Position numbers and translations under genes: made by a program. From NCBI GenBank assembly GCA_017452265.1, contig JAFTMS010000007.1:1-64000 (forward strand): DNA of 64,000 nucleotides, read 5' to 3'. Below the pieces are notes generated by a model. That model saw nothing but the letters and a program-made list of their open reading frames with translations, had not been told where the DNA came from and did not search any database. The first letter of the stretch is position 1, and each line of letters starts with the position of its first letter. This DNA comes from Bacteroidales bacterium. GTDB taxonomy: Bacteria > Bacteroidota > Bacteroidia > Bacteroidales > UBA932. Positions 27,683 through 36,503 of the stretch are shown piece by piece.

Positions 27683-30600
27683 TTATTTCATATTATCGAT
27701 TGAAGGTGGGACTGCGTCATCGGCACTTCCCCATTCCTTGTTCGGCATGCGTCCCATCACGAGCACGAGCTTTGCTCCGTCCTTGATGTCTTCATGGCTG
27801 AACCACGGCTTGTTCCACGGCCGGCCGTTCAGAGTGGCGGACTGGATGTACTTGTTCTCGTCCGACGCATTCTCGGCGACAATCTCGAAGATCTTTCCGT
27901 TGCTCATTATGATCTCGGCATGCTCGAACAGCGGGCTTCCGATGTTGTAGGATGCAAGTCCCGGTGTCACAGGATAGAAGCCGAGCGAAGAGAACACGAC
28001 AAATGCCGTCATTCCGCCGCCGTCCTCATCTCCAGGCACACCCATAAGGTCGTTTCTGAACCAGGTCTTGAGCATCTGGCGTATGCGTTTCTGCGTCTTC
28101 CACGGAGCACCTGCATAATTGTAGAGGTACGGCACATGGAGGGACGGCTCGTTCGCCATGGAGAACTGTCCCACATTGCCTGTATGGTCAGGAAGCTGGG
28201 CATAGAACTCATATTTGCTCTTCCCGAGAGGCTCTGTGAAGGTGCGGTCGAGATTTGCGATGAACTGCTCCTTGCCGCCCATGAGGCCGATCAGGTCAGC
28301 CACATTGTGAGGCACATCCCATCTGTACACCCAGCCGTTGTTCTCGCCGTAGAACTCACGCGCTCCCATTCCGCCCGGCCAGCGGTAGTCGAAAGGCTCG
28401 ATCCAGTCGCCGTCCTTGTCCTTAGGATGGAAGAAGCCGGTCTGCGGATTGTAGAGGTTGCGGTAGTTGCGTGCGCATTTCTCATAATATGCCGCCTCAT
28501 CCTTCTTTCCGAGCTTTGAAGCCAGAATCGACAATGCCCACTGGTCATATGACGTACCGAGGGTCACGGCCACCGGCTGCCTCTTCTCGAAATGATGGAC
28601 GTTAGGATCGGTTTCCTTCTCGTCGTAGCGCAGAGCAGGAATATAGCCGTTCTCGCGGTAGAAGCCGTCGATCCAGCCTGCCTTGCTGCCAGACCACGGA
28701 GCGAGAGTCTTCTCTTCCATGCCCTTGCGTGCAGCCTCATATGCCTTCTTCACGTCCACACGGAGTCCCTTTGCCACAGCATCTGCGAAGGTCACGACCG
28801 CATGGTTAGAATTCATACGGCGGGAATCTCCCGTCACTTCAGGGAATGTAGGCATCCACATGTTGCCCATCTGCTCCGCCATGGTCAGATACGAACCGAG
28901 GATGTCTTCCTCTATGTCCCTGTCCATCAGCACACGCAGAGGATGTGTCGCACGATAGGTGTCCCAGATCCAGTCGTCAGTATAGAAAGGATTGCCGCCG
29001 TCCTCATGCACCTTGCCGTCGAAGGCGCTGAAATAGCGTCCGTCCTCGCTCATGCATATCGGGCGTTCGAAAGTGCGGTAGTATGAAGAGTAGAATACGG
29101 TGAGGTCGTCCTCGCTGCCGCCTTCCACCTTGATGCGTTCCAGAGCAGAATTCCAGACACTGCGTCCTATAGCCGCAAGAGCGTCCACATCGTAGCCCTT
29201 CTGTTCGCGGCGGAGATTCGCCTGAGCCTGCTCCTCGCTGATGAAGGATACGCCGTAACGCGCCTTCACCACAGATGTACCGTCCGCAAAACGGAGTGCA
29301 AGGCTTGAATTGCCGCCTTCATTCATCACTTCCACAGCCACAGGAGCAGCCTCCGTCTCGAGGTATACATATACGTTCGTATTGTCGCTGAGCTTCTGGT
29401 AGCCGCTCACACCGCTGCCGTTGCGCCTCATCTCACCTCCGCGGCTGTTCACTATAAGATATACAGAGCCTTCGCCGCTGAAGGTTATCTCATACTGCGC
29501 GGACTGGTGCGAAAGGGCATAGCGTGCACGTATCGTATTGTCGTTCAGCTCCACATCGAAAGAATATGGAGTAAGCCTCTCATTGTCGTAGTTGTATGCC
29601 ACGACAGGACGTGGGGAACTGCCCTGATAAGGCGTAAGGTTGAACGCAGAACGCTCGCGGTGGTTGGTCACGATGATCGGAAGACCGTTGAGAAGCTCCG
29701 AAGTGTAGTCCGCCCTTTCCGGATATACGCGGAGCATGCTGTTCGGAAGCTGTACTGTCGGGAAAGTCGGCACAAGGAGATGGCTGATGTTTCCGATGTA
29801 CGGATTCACGTAGTCCACAGGCTCTTTGGCTGCAGCCTTACCGCAGCACGGAGCCTTGCCGCCGCAGCAGGAAGGCTTGTCGCCGGCACAGCATGAACGC
29901 TCAGGCATGGCCTTCTGAAGAGGCTTCTCGCCACGGAGCATCCTTCCGGCCTCTCCTGCGAGGAAGAGGTAGTGGTCTGAAGGCACATCCTCGTCCATAG
30001 GCACGAACTCGCTGTTCTCGGCAGGCACAGGCACCTTGTGGGCACATTTGAATATTGCCGTTCCTTCGTCGATTTCATCGAACATCGCGATGTATATCAT
30101 CTCGGCTCCGGAAGCGATCACATTGGAAAGCTGCTTCCAGAAGAAGGAACCTGAATTGCGAGGAATCTGCACTCCCCTGCCGTAACGTATCATGTTCTCC
30201 CATGAGAATCCCGGGAAGCAGAGAGGCGCATAATCCACACCGTTCTCTTCAGCCCAGGCCATATCTCCGCGGATAAGGTCGTGATATTTCGTGTACGTAT
30301 TCTCGTTGTAGCGTCCCACAAACCACGGCATCACGATGTCGCACCTCTTCACAAGCTCATGAAGCTTGGGATCTGAAAGCGTATCACCGTTCAATGTCCT
30401 CCACTGTGTCGGCACACCGATCATGATGCTGAATCCCATCTTCTCAAGAGCGTCGATTATCTTCTCCGCCTCCTTGTAGCCATATCTGCGTCCGTCGTCG
30501 AAGCCCACGCCCCAGACGGTCACAAGCGGTTTCCCGTTATGATAGAGATACGAAGGATTGTCCTTGTGGCTGAACAGAGAGTGCTTTTCGGCAAGTTCCC

Positions 30601-31138
30601 TGATGTCCTTGATCAGCACTTTCTCATCACCGGGGTTCATGCCGCTGAGATCGTACATGATGCCGATCGCGCGTGAATGCCTGTTGGCAGATTCCATTGC
30701 AGAATCCAGCACCTTGTCGAAATGCTTCTTGCCGCTCTTGTTGCGGATTTCCGCCACAAAACGCTGCATGAACACTCCGTCGATGCCGTATTCCTCCATC
30801 CAGCGGAAATGCGTCTCCACCGTCGAGGCGTCATGTGACGAGAACGTATATGCCGGAGTGCCGTCCTCGAACACGAACTCCGTCTTGTAGAGCTTTTCGT
30901 ATTCGGACACTTCAGGCCAGAGGTCTATCGTGCATGAGCCAGGCTTGAAGCCGTCGCGACCGGTGTAGTGATACCAGCCGCGGCCGGCCCCGTCCTCAGG
31001 AGCATTGAACCAACCCTGATAGCCTGCCATCACCAGACCTTTGTAGGAATCATACTGCCTTCCTCCCTCATACACTTTTGCGGAAAGTCCGGCGCAGCAC
31101 AGAAGCAGGCCCAGCAGCAATGATATTCTCTTGTACAT
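27683..31138 (-). CDS. GH99-like endo-alpha-mannanase fused to GH92 alpha-mannosidase via a Cys-rich linker
   Basis: 1151 residues; the leader (LLLGLLLCCAGLSA) may give a lipoprotein or a cleaved export. Residues about 25-400 match the GH71/GH99-like family: YKGLVMAGYQGWF, IDGVFMQRFV, and the paired acids in AMFDEIDEGTAIFK (E355, E358), where GH99 carries its catalytic glutamates. A linker at 415-433 has three Cys-Cys pairs (416/417, 424/425, 431/432). From about 441 comes GH92: YVNPYIGNISH, PEVTGDSRRMNSNHAVV, and PGDEDGGGMTAFVVFSSLGF with candidate catalytic acids. GH99 cuts inside alpha-mannan; GH92 is a calcium-dependent inverting exo-alpha-mannosidase. The fusion could couple endo and exo steps. 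Confidence 0.85.
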   Translation of the reverse strand: MYKRISLLLGLLLCCAGLSAKVYEGGRQYDSYKGLVMAGYQGWFNAPEDGAGRGWYHYTGRDGFKPGSCTIDLWPEVSEYEKLYKTEFVFEDGTPAYTFSSHDASTVETHFRWMEEYGIDGVFMQRFVAEIRNKSGKKHFDKVLDSAMESANRHSRAIGIMYDLSGMNPGDEKVLIKDIRELAEKHSLFSHKDNPSYLYHNGKPLVTVWGVGFDDGRRYGYKEAEKIIDALEKMGFSIMIGVPTQWRTLNGDTLSDPKLHELVKRCDIVMPWFVGRYNENTYTKYHDLIRGDMAWAEENGVDYAPLCFPGFSWENMIRYGRGVQIPRNSGSFFWKQLSNVIASGAEMIYIAMFDEIDEGTAIFKCAHKVPVPAENSEFVPMDEDVPSDHYLFLAGEAGRMLRGEKPLQKAMPERSCCAGDKPSCCGGKAPCCGKAAAKEPVDYVNPYIGNISHLLVPTFPTVQLPNSMLRVYPERADYTSELLNGLPIIVTNHRERSAFNLTPYQGSSPRPVVAYNYDNERLTPYSFDVELNDNTIRARYALSHQSAQYEITFSGEGSVYLIVNSRGGEMRRNGSGVSGYQKLSDNTNVYVYLETEAAPVAVEVMNEGGNSSLALRFADGTSVVKARYGVSFISEEQAQANLRREQKGYDVDALAAIGRSVWNSALERIKVEGGSEDDLTVFYSSYYRTFERPICMSEDGRYFSAFDGKVHEDGGNPFYTDDWIWDTYRATHPLRVLMDRDIEEDILGSYLTMAEQMGNMWMPTFPEVTGDSRRMNSNHAVVTFADAVAKGLRVDVKKAYEAARKGMEEKTLAPWSGSKAGWIDGFYRENGYIPALRYDEKETDPNVHHFEKRQPVAVTLGTSYDQWALSILASKLGKKDEAAYYEKCARNYRNLYNPQTGFFHPKDKDGDWIEPFDYRWPGGMGAREFYGENNGWVYRWDVPHNVADLIGLMGGKEQFIANLDRTFTEPLGKSKYEFYAQLPDHTGNVGQFSMANEPSLHVPYLYNYAGAPWKTQKRIRQMLKTWFRNDLMGVPGDEDGGGMTAFVVFSSLGFYPVTPGLASYNIGSPLFEHAEIIMSNGKIFEIVAENASDENKYIQSATLNGRPWNKPWFSHEDIKDGAKLVLVMGRMPNKEWGSADDAVPPSIDNMK

Positions 31139-31156
31139 AAGCAGTCTGATTTGGTG

Positions 31157-32110
31157 TTATTTCGTCTGGATTACGGTCTGGATAGTGCCGTCCTCGTTGT
31201 AGTAGAGCTTGTCCACACAGATAGAACGGAGGTTTCCGTGTCCCGAAAGCGCCTTGTTGTGGTAGAATGCGAACCATTCGCCCTTGTACTCCACGATGGA
31301 GCCGTGGCTTGTGTCGCATCCTGTCGGCTCAAGATAGATGCCCTTGTACTCCCACGGGCCGTATGGAGACGTGCTCACCGCATAGTTGAGGCGGTTCTGC
31401 TGGCTTCCGTCAGGCATGATGTGGTTGTCTGCATATGAGATGTAGTACAGGCCGTCCTTCTTGTGTACCCATGTCGCCTCGTGGAAGTCCTTGAGGCCCT
31501 CCATGAAGCGGAGAGGCTCGGCGAGTTCCATCATGTTGTCCTTGAGCTTTGCAGCCACGCAGCGTCCGCCGCCGCCATAGTAGAAGTATGCCTGTCCGTC
31601 ATCGTCCACGAACACACACGGATCGATCATGGCAAATGTATCTCCACCGAGGTCCAGATAGCCCTGCACGGTGAAGTTCGCCGCAGGCTCCTTGCTCGTC
31701 GCGATTCCGACCTTCCATGTGTTGTTCCAGTCGTCACCGCTCGGATGCGGGAAGTAGAAATAGTATGTACCGTCCTTGTATGCGCAGTCCGGAGCCCACA
31801 TGAAGCCGCCGTCCTTGCGTCCCCACGACACCTGAGAAGAGTGGAGTATCTCTCCGTGGTCCACCCAGTTCACCATGTCGTCTGTCGAGAACACATGATA
31901 GCCGTCCATAAGGTCGCATCCTCTCGGCGGAGCGACGTCATGGGACGGATACACGTAAAGTCGGCCGTCCTCCCACACATGTGCAGACGGGTCAGCCGTA
32001 TACATGTGGGTGATGAACGGGTTCGGTCCCAGTTCGATAGGCTTCGACGCATTCCGGCAGCCGACAGCAGCCAGTGCGAGGACAGCCATGATGATAATAT
32101 TCCTTTTCAT
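31157..32110 (-). CDS. Glycoside hydrolase family 43 lipoprotein
   Basis: 317 residues from ATG 32110 (MKRNIIIMAV), lipobox LAAVGC (Cys18). Five-bladed beta-propeller of GH43 with three expected acids: Asp40 in YTADPSAHVW (base), Asp163 in MIDPCVF, and Glu211 in DFHEATWV (acid). GH43 enzymes invert and usually release arabinose, xylose or galactose. The ending resembles single-domain members. It is paralogous to the GH43 part of the 48.8-50.4 kb fusion: both share NPFITHMYTADPSAHVW. It lies between two GH99-like genes, 18 bp from the downstream one. Confidence 0.88.
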   Translation of the reverse strand: MKRNIIIMAVLALAAVGCRNASKPIELGPNPFITHMYTADPSAHVWEDGRLYVYPSHDVAPPRGCDLMDGYHVFSTDDMVNWVDHGEILHSSQVSWGRKDGGFMWAPDCAYKDGTYYFYFPHPSGDDWNNTWKVGIATSKEPAANFTVQGYLDLGGDTFAMIDPCVFVDDDGQAYFYYGGGGRCVAAKLKDNMMELAEPLRFMEGLKDFHEATWVHKKDGLYYISYADNHIMPDGSQQNRLNYAVSTSPYGPWEYKGIYLEPTGCDTSHGSIVEYKGEWFAFYHNKALSGHGNLRSICVDKLYYNEDGTIQTVIQTK

Positions 32111-32129
32111 ACAGTATTCAGGTTTTAAG

Positions 32130-33668
32130 TTAACGTTTCGGCTGTGAGGACTGGAGGTCAATCTGCTTGCGGAGCATCTTGCCGGCCTGTCCTGTGAGCC
32201 AGAGATAGTGGTCGGTAGGGAGATTGTCGTCTATTCCCTCGAACGTGATGGCCAGTTCCTTCTCAGAGCGGCACCAGCCGTCTGTAGGCTCCGGTTCCAC
32301 AGGCTTTGAAGCCATGAATACGGTGCTGGTGGTCGACGCAGTGAAGCCGTTCATGTTGGCATACCTGACGGTCTCGTTCTTAGGATTGTAGACCACGTAG
32401 TACTCGACATCGGCCTCATTGCTCGGCACATCGCTCTTGTTCATGCACTTGAAGATGGCAGTGCCCTCGTCGATTTCGTCGAACATTGCGATGTAGATCG
32501 CCTGGCAGCCTCTCTTTATGCAGTTGTGGAGCTGATGCCAGAAGAAGTCGCCTCCCACACGGGAATTCCTTGTATAATAAGGGTGCATGTTGAGGTCTGA
32601 AGAGCCCGGATGACAGTGAGGGACATAAAGCACGCCCTCATTCTCGCACCATTCGAGATCCTTGCTCACCATGCCGGCAAAACCGCCCTCATTTCCACCT
32701 GTATTATAGCCGCTTATATCTCCGAAACGGCCCACATACCACGGCATTATGGCATCGACATCCTTTATGAGCTTGTGGAGCGACCCCTTTCCAGGCATGT
32801 ATGTGTCACCCCCGCCGGCACGCCAGTAGGTCGAGACTCCGAGCATTATGCTCCAGCCCTGTTCCTGAAGGCCGTCGACAAGCGCCTGTATGTCATCGTT
32901 GGAATAGTTGCGTTCGGTCGGATTGAAGCCCACACCCCAGAGGGCGATCATAGGCTTGCCGTTCTCGTGGATATAATACCTGCGGCTTTTTGCATACGTA
33001 TCGTATATCATCTTCGCATCCGCAAGCACCTTGTCGTAGCGATTCGGATTGTAGCCTCCGAGGTCGTACATCACTCCGATGGCCCTCTGATACTGGTCCG
33101 AGCCGTTCATCGCATTGGAGAGCACCTTGTCGAAATGGTCCTTTCCGTCCGGATTGTCAATCACCTCGCCCACAAAGCGCTGCATCCAGACTCCGTCGAT
33201 GCCGTATTCCTTCATCCACTTGAAGTGCAGGAGCACAGTGGATTCGTCATACGAGCTGAAGACCTGGGCAGTGGTGCCGTCCGCGAACTTGAATTCGGTA
33301 TCGTAGCGTACTTCATATTCGCTCATGTCCGGCCACATGTCTATGCTGTTGCGCAGCACGCCCGGCTTGAACATGTCGTTCTCACGGTAGTGGTACCATT
33401 CGGTATTCTTGTGGTCTGCATGCGAACAGCCGTCTCCTGGAGCACCGAACCATCCCTGATATCCGGCCATCACAAGACCTCTGTAGGTCGTGTAAGGCTC
33501 TCCGTCGACATGCACGGGCACATCGGCACGGGGATCCTCTGCCGGTTCGGTATTCTGTTCCGGTTCCTCTATTGCCGGAGGTATGCCGCCATTGTCGGGC
33601 TTGTTGCACGAAAGGCAGCCGACAGCAAGTGCCGACAGCATCAAAAGCGTGGTTTTCCTCAATATCAT
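32130..33668 (-). CDS. GH99-like (GH71/GH99 group) lipoprotein
   Basis: 512 residues, lipobox region LAVGC / LSC (Cys18 or Cys21), then an acidic Pro-rich spacer (about 24-50). The catalytic domain repeats the features of the fused enzyme downstream: YRGLVMAGYQGWF (62-74), YGIDGVWMQRFVGE, and AMFDEIDEGTAIFK with candidate acids E398 and E401. Its lipid anchor and place directly after SusD and DUF3823 suggest a surface endo-enzyme that makes the first cuts in the polysaccharide. Which alpha-linkage it attacks is not visible. A paralogue of the N-terminal part of the GH99/GH92 protein. Confidence 0.82.
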   Translation of the reverse strand: MILRKTTLLMLSALAVGCLSCNKPDNGGIPPAIEEPEQNTEPAEDPRADVPVHVDGEPYTTYRGLVMAGYQGWFGAPGDGCSHADHKNTEWYHYRENDMFKPGVLRNSIDMWPDMSEYEVRYDTEFKFADGTTAQVFSSYDESTVLLHFKWMKEYGIDGVWMQRFVGEVIDNPDGKDHFDKVLSNAMNGSDQYQRAIGVMYDLGGYNPNRYDKVLADAKMIYDTYAKSRRYYIHENGKPMIALWGVGFNPTERNYSNDDIQALVDGLQEQGWSIMLGVSTYWRAGGGDTYMPGKGSLHKLIKDVDAIMPWYVGRFGDISGYNTGGNEGGFAGMVSKDLEWCENEGVLYVPHCHPGSSDLNMHPYYTRNSRVGGDFFWHQLHNCIKRGCQAIYIAMFDEIDEGTAIFKCMNKSDVPSNEADVEYYVVYNPKNETVRYANMNGFTASTTSTVFMASKPVEPEPTDGWCRSEKELAITFEGIDDNLPTDHYLWLTGQAGKMLRKQIDLQSSQPKR

Positions 33669-33692
33669 ATAGATTCCCTATTTTCCAGTCAA

Positions 33693-33722
33693 GCCGGAAG
33701 AGAGGGGCAGCTCTCCTCCGGC
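33693..33722. terminator. Intra-operon hairpin between DUF3823 and GH99-like genes
   Basis: GCCGGAAGAGAG / CTCTCCTCCGGC with one A-C mismatch around GGGCAG. It follows the binding-protein genes and may lower expression of the enzymes downstream. Confidence 0.5.
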
Positions 33723-33750
33723 AAAACCAACAAATTATTAACCAATAACA

Positions 33751-34488
33751 CTATTCAGCAGGTACTTCTACCTTCTTGATTTCAGTATAGTTGTACTTCT
33801 GGAATGTGTCCTTAACACGTGCGCCCATGCGGACGAAATAGGTGTAGCCCGGCTTAACCCAAAGCTTGAACTGGTACACCTCGCTCTTTCCGTCCTCGAG
33901 TTTCTTTACCTTCTCCCACTTTGCGTTGATGTTCTTCTTGTAGGCATCGATAGTGGAATAGTGGCTGATGCAGTTGGCTGCACCGCAGAACTGGTTGAGG
34001 CTGAGGAACGGACGGATGTCCATGATGTTCGGCATCCCCTCAACGACAGGCGGCTCGTCCAGACGGCACGACACAACGAGCGAGTCGTTCTCGATCTTTG
34101 CATCGAAATCTATGAGCCTGAGGTAAGGCGTCACCTCGAAATTCTGAGTGACCGTCTTGCCGCCGCCGATTCCGACGCGGACTGTATCTGCAGGCCACCA
34201 TGCTCCTTCCGGAACTACATCATATGTGCCGGCGAAGAGCTTGCTGTTGTTGTAGGCTCCGTCCTGCTTCACAGGAATGTCCTGCGGGCTCGGATTGAGG
34301 CTGTAGCTCTTCTCCCAGATCCTCACGTGGCACTCTCCCTGATCGGCAAGGATGTTCTCGCCGGTAGTGGAATCTATGATGCGGCCGGTGAAATGCTGGT
34401 CAGGAGCGTCGAAGTTGTCAATTTCCATGCATGAGCCGGCCATGAAAGCTGCGGCACACACTGACATTATGTAGAATATCTTTTTCAT
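33751..34488 (-). CDS. DUF3823 surface lipoprotein
   Basis: 245 residues, lipobox FMAGSC (Cys20). N-terminal part resembles DUF3823: FTGRIIDSTTGENILADQG as a Gly/Asp-rich beta-sandwich start, then an YLRLIDFDAKIENDSLVVSC beta region. DUF3823 proteins sit directly after SusD in many utilisation loci and are thought to be accessory surface glycan-binding proteins. It follows susD by 18 bp. No catalytic residues are evident. Confidence 0.82.
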   Translation of the reverse strand: MKKIFYIMSVCAAAFMAGSCMEIDNFDAPDQHFTGRIIDSTTGENILADQGECHVRIWEKSYSLNPSPQDIPVKQDGAYNNSKLFAGTYDVVPEGAWWPADTVRVGIGGGKTVTQNFEVTPYLRLIDFDAKIENDSLVVSCRLDEPPVVEGMPNIMDIRPFLSLNQFCGAANCISHYSTIDAYKKNINAKWEKVKKLEDGKSEVYQFKLWVKPGYTYFVRMGARVKDTFQKYNYTEIKKVEVPAE

Positions 34489-34506
34489 ATTGACTTCCTT
34501 TATCTA

Positions 34507-36492
34507 TTAATAACCGTCATTTCTGATGATGTTCGGGTTCTTGCTTATTTCGCCGCCCGGCATCTGCTCATAATACCATTTCTTGTCGAATGTCACCTTA
34601 CGGCCTTCGCGCTCGACCTCGTTAAGGTAGATCCACTTTCCTTCGTCAATCACGTAGTAAGGAAGGAGGGTGTGTGCGAACTTGCCGTCAAGGAACATGA
34701 TGTCAGCGACTCTCCAGCGGCGGAGGTCATACAGGCGGTGGTTCTCGAAGCAGAGTTCACGTGCACGCTCGTCGCGGATGTACTGGAGGTTCTCGTCGAT
34801 AGGGAAACCGTATACATCTGTTCCGAGGTCTGCCGGTGCCTCAACCATATCATGCTGAGATGCGCCTGCACGTTCACGGATCATGTTCACGTATGTGAAG
34901 GCTTCCTTCTTGAGACTCTCATCACCTTTTTCGAGTCCGAGCTCGTAAGCAGCCTCGGCCCAGTTGAGAAGGATCTCACCGTAACGGAACACCTTCCAGC
35001 TCTGTGTGCTTCCAAAGAGTACACGGTCAGCAGCAGCTCCGTTATAGTTGACGTACTTGCGGATGAATGCACCTGTACGGGTATATCCCTCGTCGCCGGT
35101 TCCCTCTGAAAGACCGTACTTACCTGAAACCTGCACTTCTACGCCGTCGACAGTCTGCCTTGTACCAGGCTGCGAAGCCCTCACGCGGTACTGGTCGGTA
35201 TAGGCATTCGTACTGCCCTGGGTTTCCTCGGTTCCGTCGGCAGCAGTGCCCGGGTATGACTTGTAGACACCGGCCTGGATTTCGATGACCTCGCCTGAAA
35301 CAGATTCGGTCATGCCAGAGAAGAAGAAGTTCGCGCGGCAGCGTGCCTCCATCTCGCCGTTGTTCCAGATTTCCTCAGGAGAGTTGAAACGTACAGGATT
35401 GCCGTTCTCGTCTATGATTGCAGGCATCTCGTACAGTCCCATAATCTCCCATGTAGGCTGGAGAGCTGCACCGACGTTGCTGGCGAGTCCTGTTCCGAGC
35501 GGAAGAACCATAGTGTCCCAGCAGTGGAAGAGGGATGTATTGGTAGGAGTGGTCGTGTTAGGGCCGTACTGCTTCACATATATATCCTCTACCGTCGGTT
35601 CGATGAACACTTCCGTATATGCCTTCTCCTTGTCTGCACCTGTGTGGAGGGAGAATCCGCCGTTGTCGGCAAGCCACTTGGCTGCATCGTATGAATACTG
35701 GAAGAATTCCTCGGCATATGACGGATCCATCACCATAAGGCCCTTTGACACAGCCTCACCGGTTGTTCCGATGTACTGTCCGTACTTTGCGTTGGTTGCC
35801 GCATAAAGCATCGCACGGCTCATGAGGGCACCTGCAGCCCAGCGGTTTGCACGTCCTGTCTCAGCCTTTGATGCAGTGGCGTTCTCCATCGCAAACTTGA
35901 GGTCCTCGTATATGAACTTCCAGCATTCGTACTCTGTGTTTCGAGGAAGCTGGAGAGTCGAAGACTCCGCTGTCGGATCCAGCACCTTGTCCACGATAGG
36001 CACACCGCCGTAACGCTTCACGATACCGAAATAGTAGTATGCACGGAGGAAATGAGCCTCACCGAGAAGTTCGTTGTATTTGTCCTCCCCGTAGCTGTCC
36101 CTGTAGTCCGGAAGACGCTCGATCATGTTGTTGATGTCGCGGATACGGTCGTATGGCCAGTATCCCCAGCTGTCACCGTAAGACGGGTCACGTCCCACAG
36201 CCTCCATTGCCGCAGCGGCCGGGCTGCCCTTCTGAGCCTCCCACTTGTTACCTGAATGCCATCCGCCTGAGTTTACGGTAGCATATCCCTTGTTGTCGCC
36301 GTTCTGCTTGTAGTTGAAGTCCTCGATAGGAAGGTCCTGGTACACGAGTGCAAGATATTTCTTGACACCGGTGTCCGAAGACAGCAGGACGTTCTCATAA
36401 AGCTGTCCCTTAGGATCCAGGTCCAGATCGTTGCAGGACGTAGCCATCAGACCGAGAACCGCTGCTGCGAATATGTATTTAACGTTTTTCAT
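34507..36492 (-). CDS. SusD/RagB-family glycan-binding lipoprotein
   Basis: 661 residues from ATG 36492; an ATG at 36504 overlapping the SusC stop as TAATG is also possible. Lipobox GLMATSC, then NDLDLDPKGQL as usual for SusD. The tetratricopeptide-like helices are recognisable (YNELLGEAHFLRAYYYFGIV, EILLNWAEAAYELG) and the C-terminus has the SusD-type FENHRLYDLRRW. It caps the SusC barrel at the cell surface and delivers oligosaccharides. Binding specificity cannot be read from sequence. Confidence 0.95.
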   Translation of the reverse strand: MKNVKYIFAAAVLGLMATSCNDLDLDPKGQLYENVLLSSDTGVKKYLALVYQDLPIEDFNYKQNGDNKGYATVNSGGWHSGNKWEAQKGSPAAAAMEAVGRDPSYGDSWGYWPYDRIRDINNMIERLPDYRDSYGEDKYNELLGEAHFLRAYYYFGIVKRYGGVPIVDKVLDPTAESSTLQLPRNTEYECWKFIYEDLKFAMENATASKAETGRANRWAAGALMSRAMLYAATNAKYGQYIGTTGEAVSKGLMVMDPSYAEEFFQYSYDAAKWLADNGGFSLHTGADKEKAYTEVFIEPTVEDIYVKQYGPNTTTPTNTSLFHCWDTMVLPLGTGLASNVGAALQPTWEIMGLYEMPAIIDENGNPVRFNSPEEIWNNGEMEARCRANFFFSGMTESVSGEVIEIQAGVYKSYPGTAADGTEETQGSTNAYTDQYRVRASQPGTRQTVDGVEVQVSGKYGLSEGTGDEGYTRTGAFIRKYVNYNGAAADRVLFGSTQSWKVFRYGEILLNWAEAAYELGLEKGDESLKKEAFTYVNMIRERAGASQHDMVEAPADLGTDVYGFPIDENLQYIRDERARELCFENHRLYDLRRWRVADIMFLDGKFAHTLLPYYVIDEGKWIYLNEVEREGRKVTFDKKWYYEQMPGGEISKNPNIIRNDGY

Positions 36493-36503
36493 AACCTTTC
36501 GCA

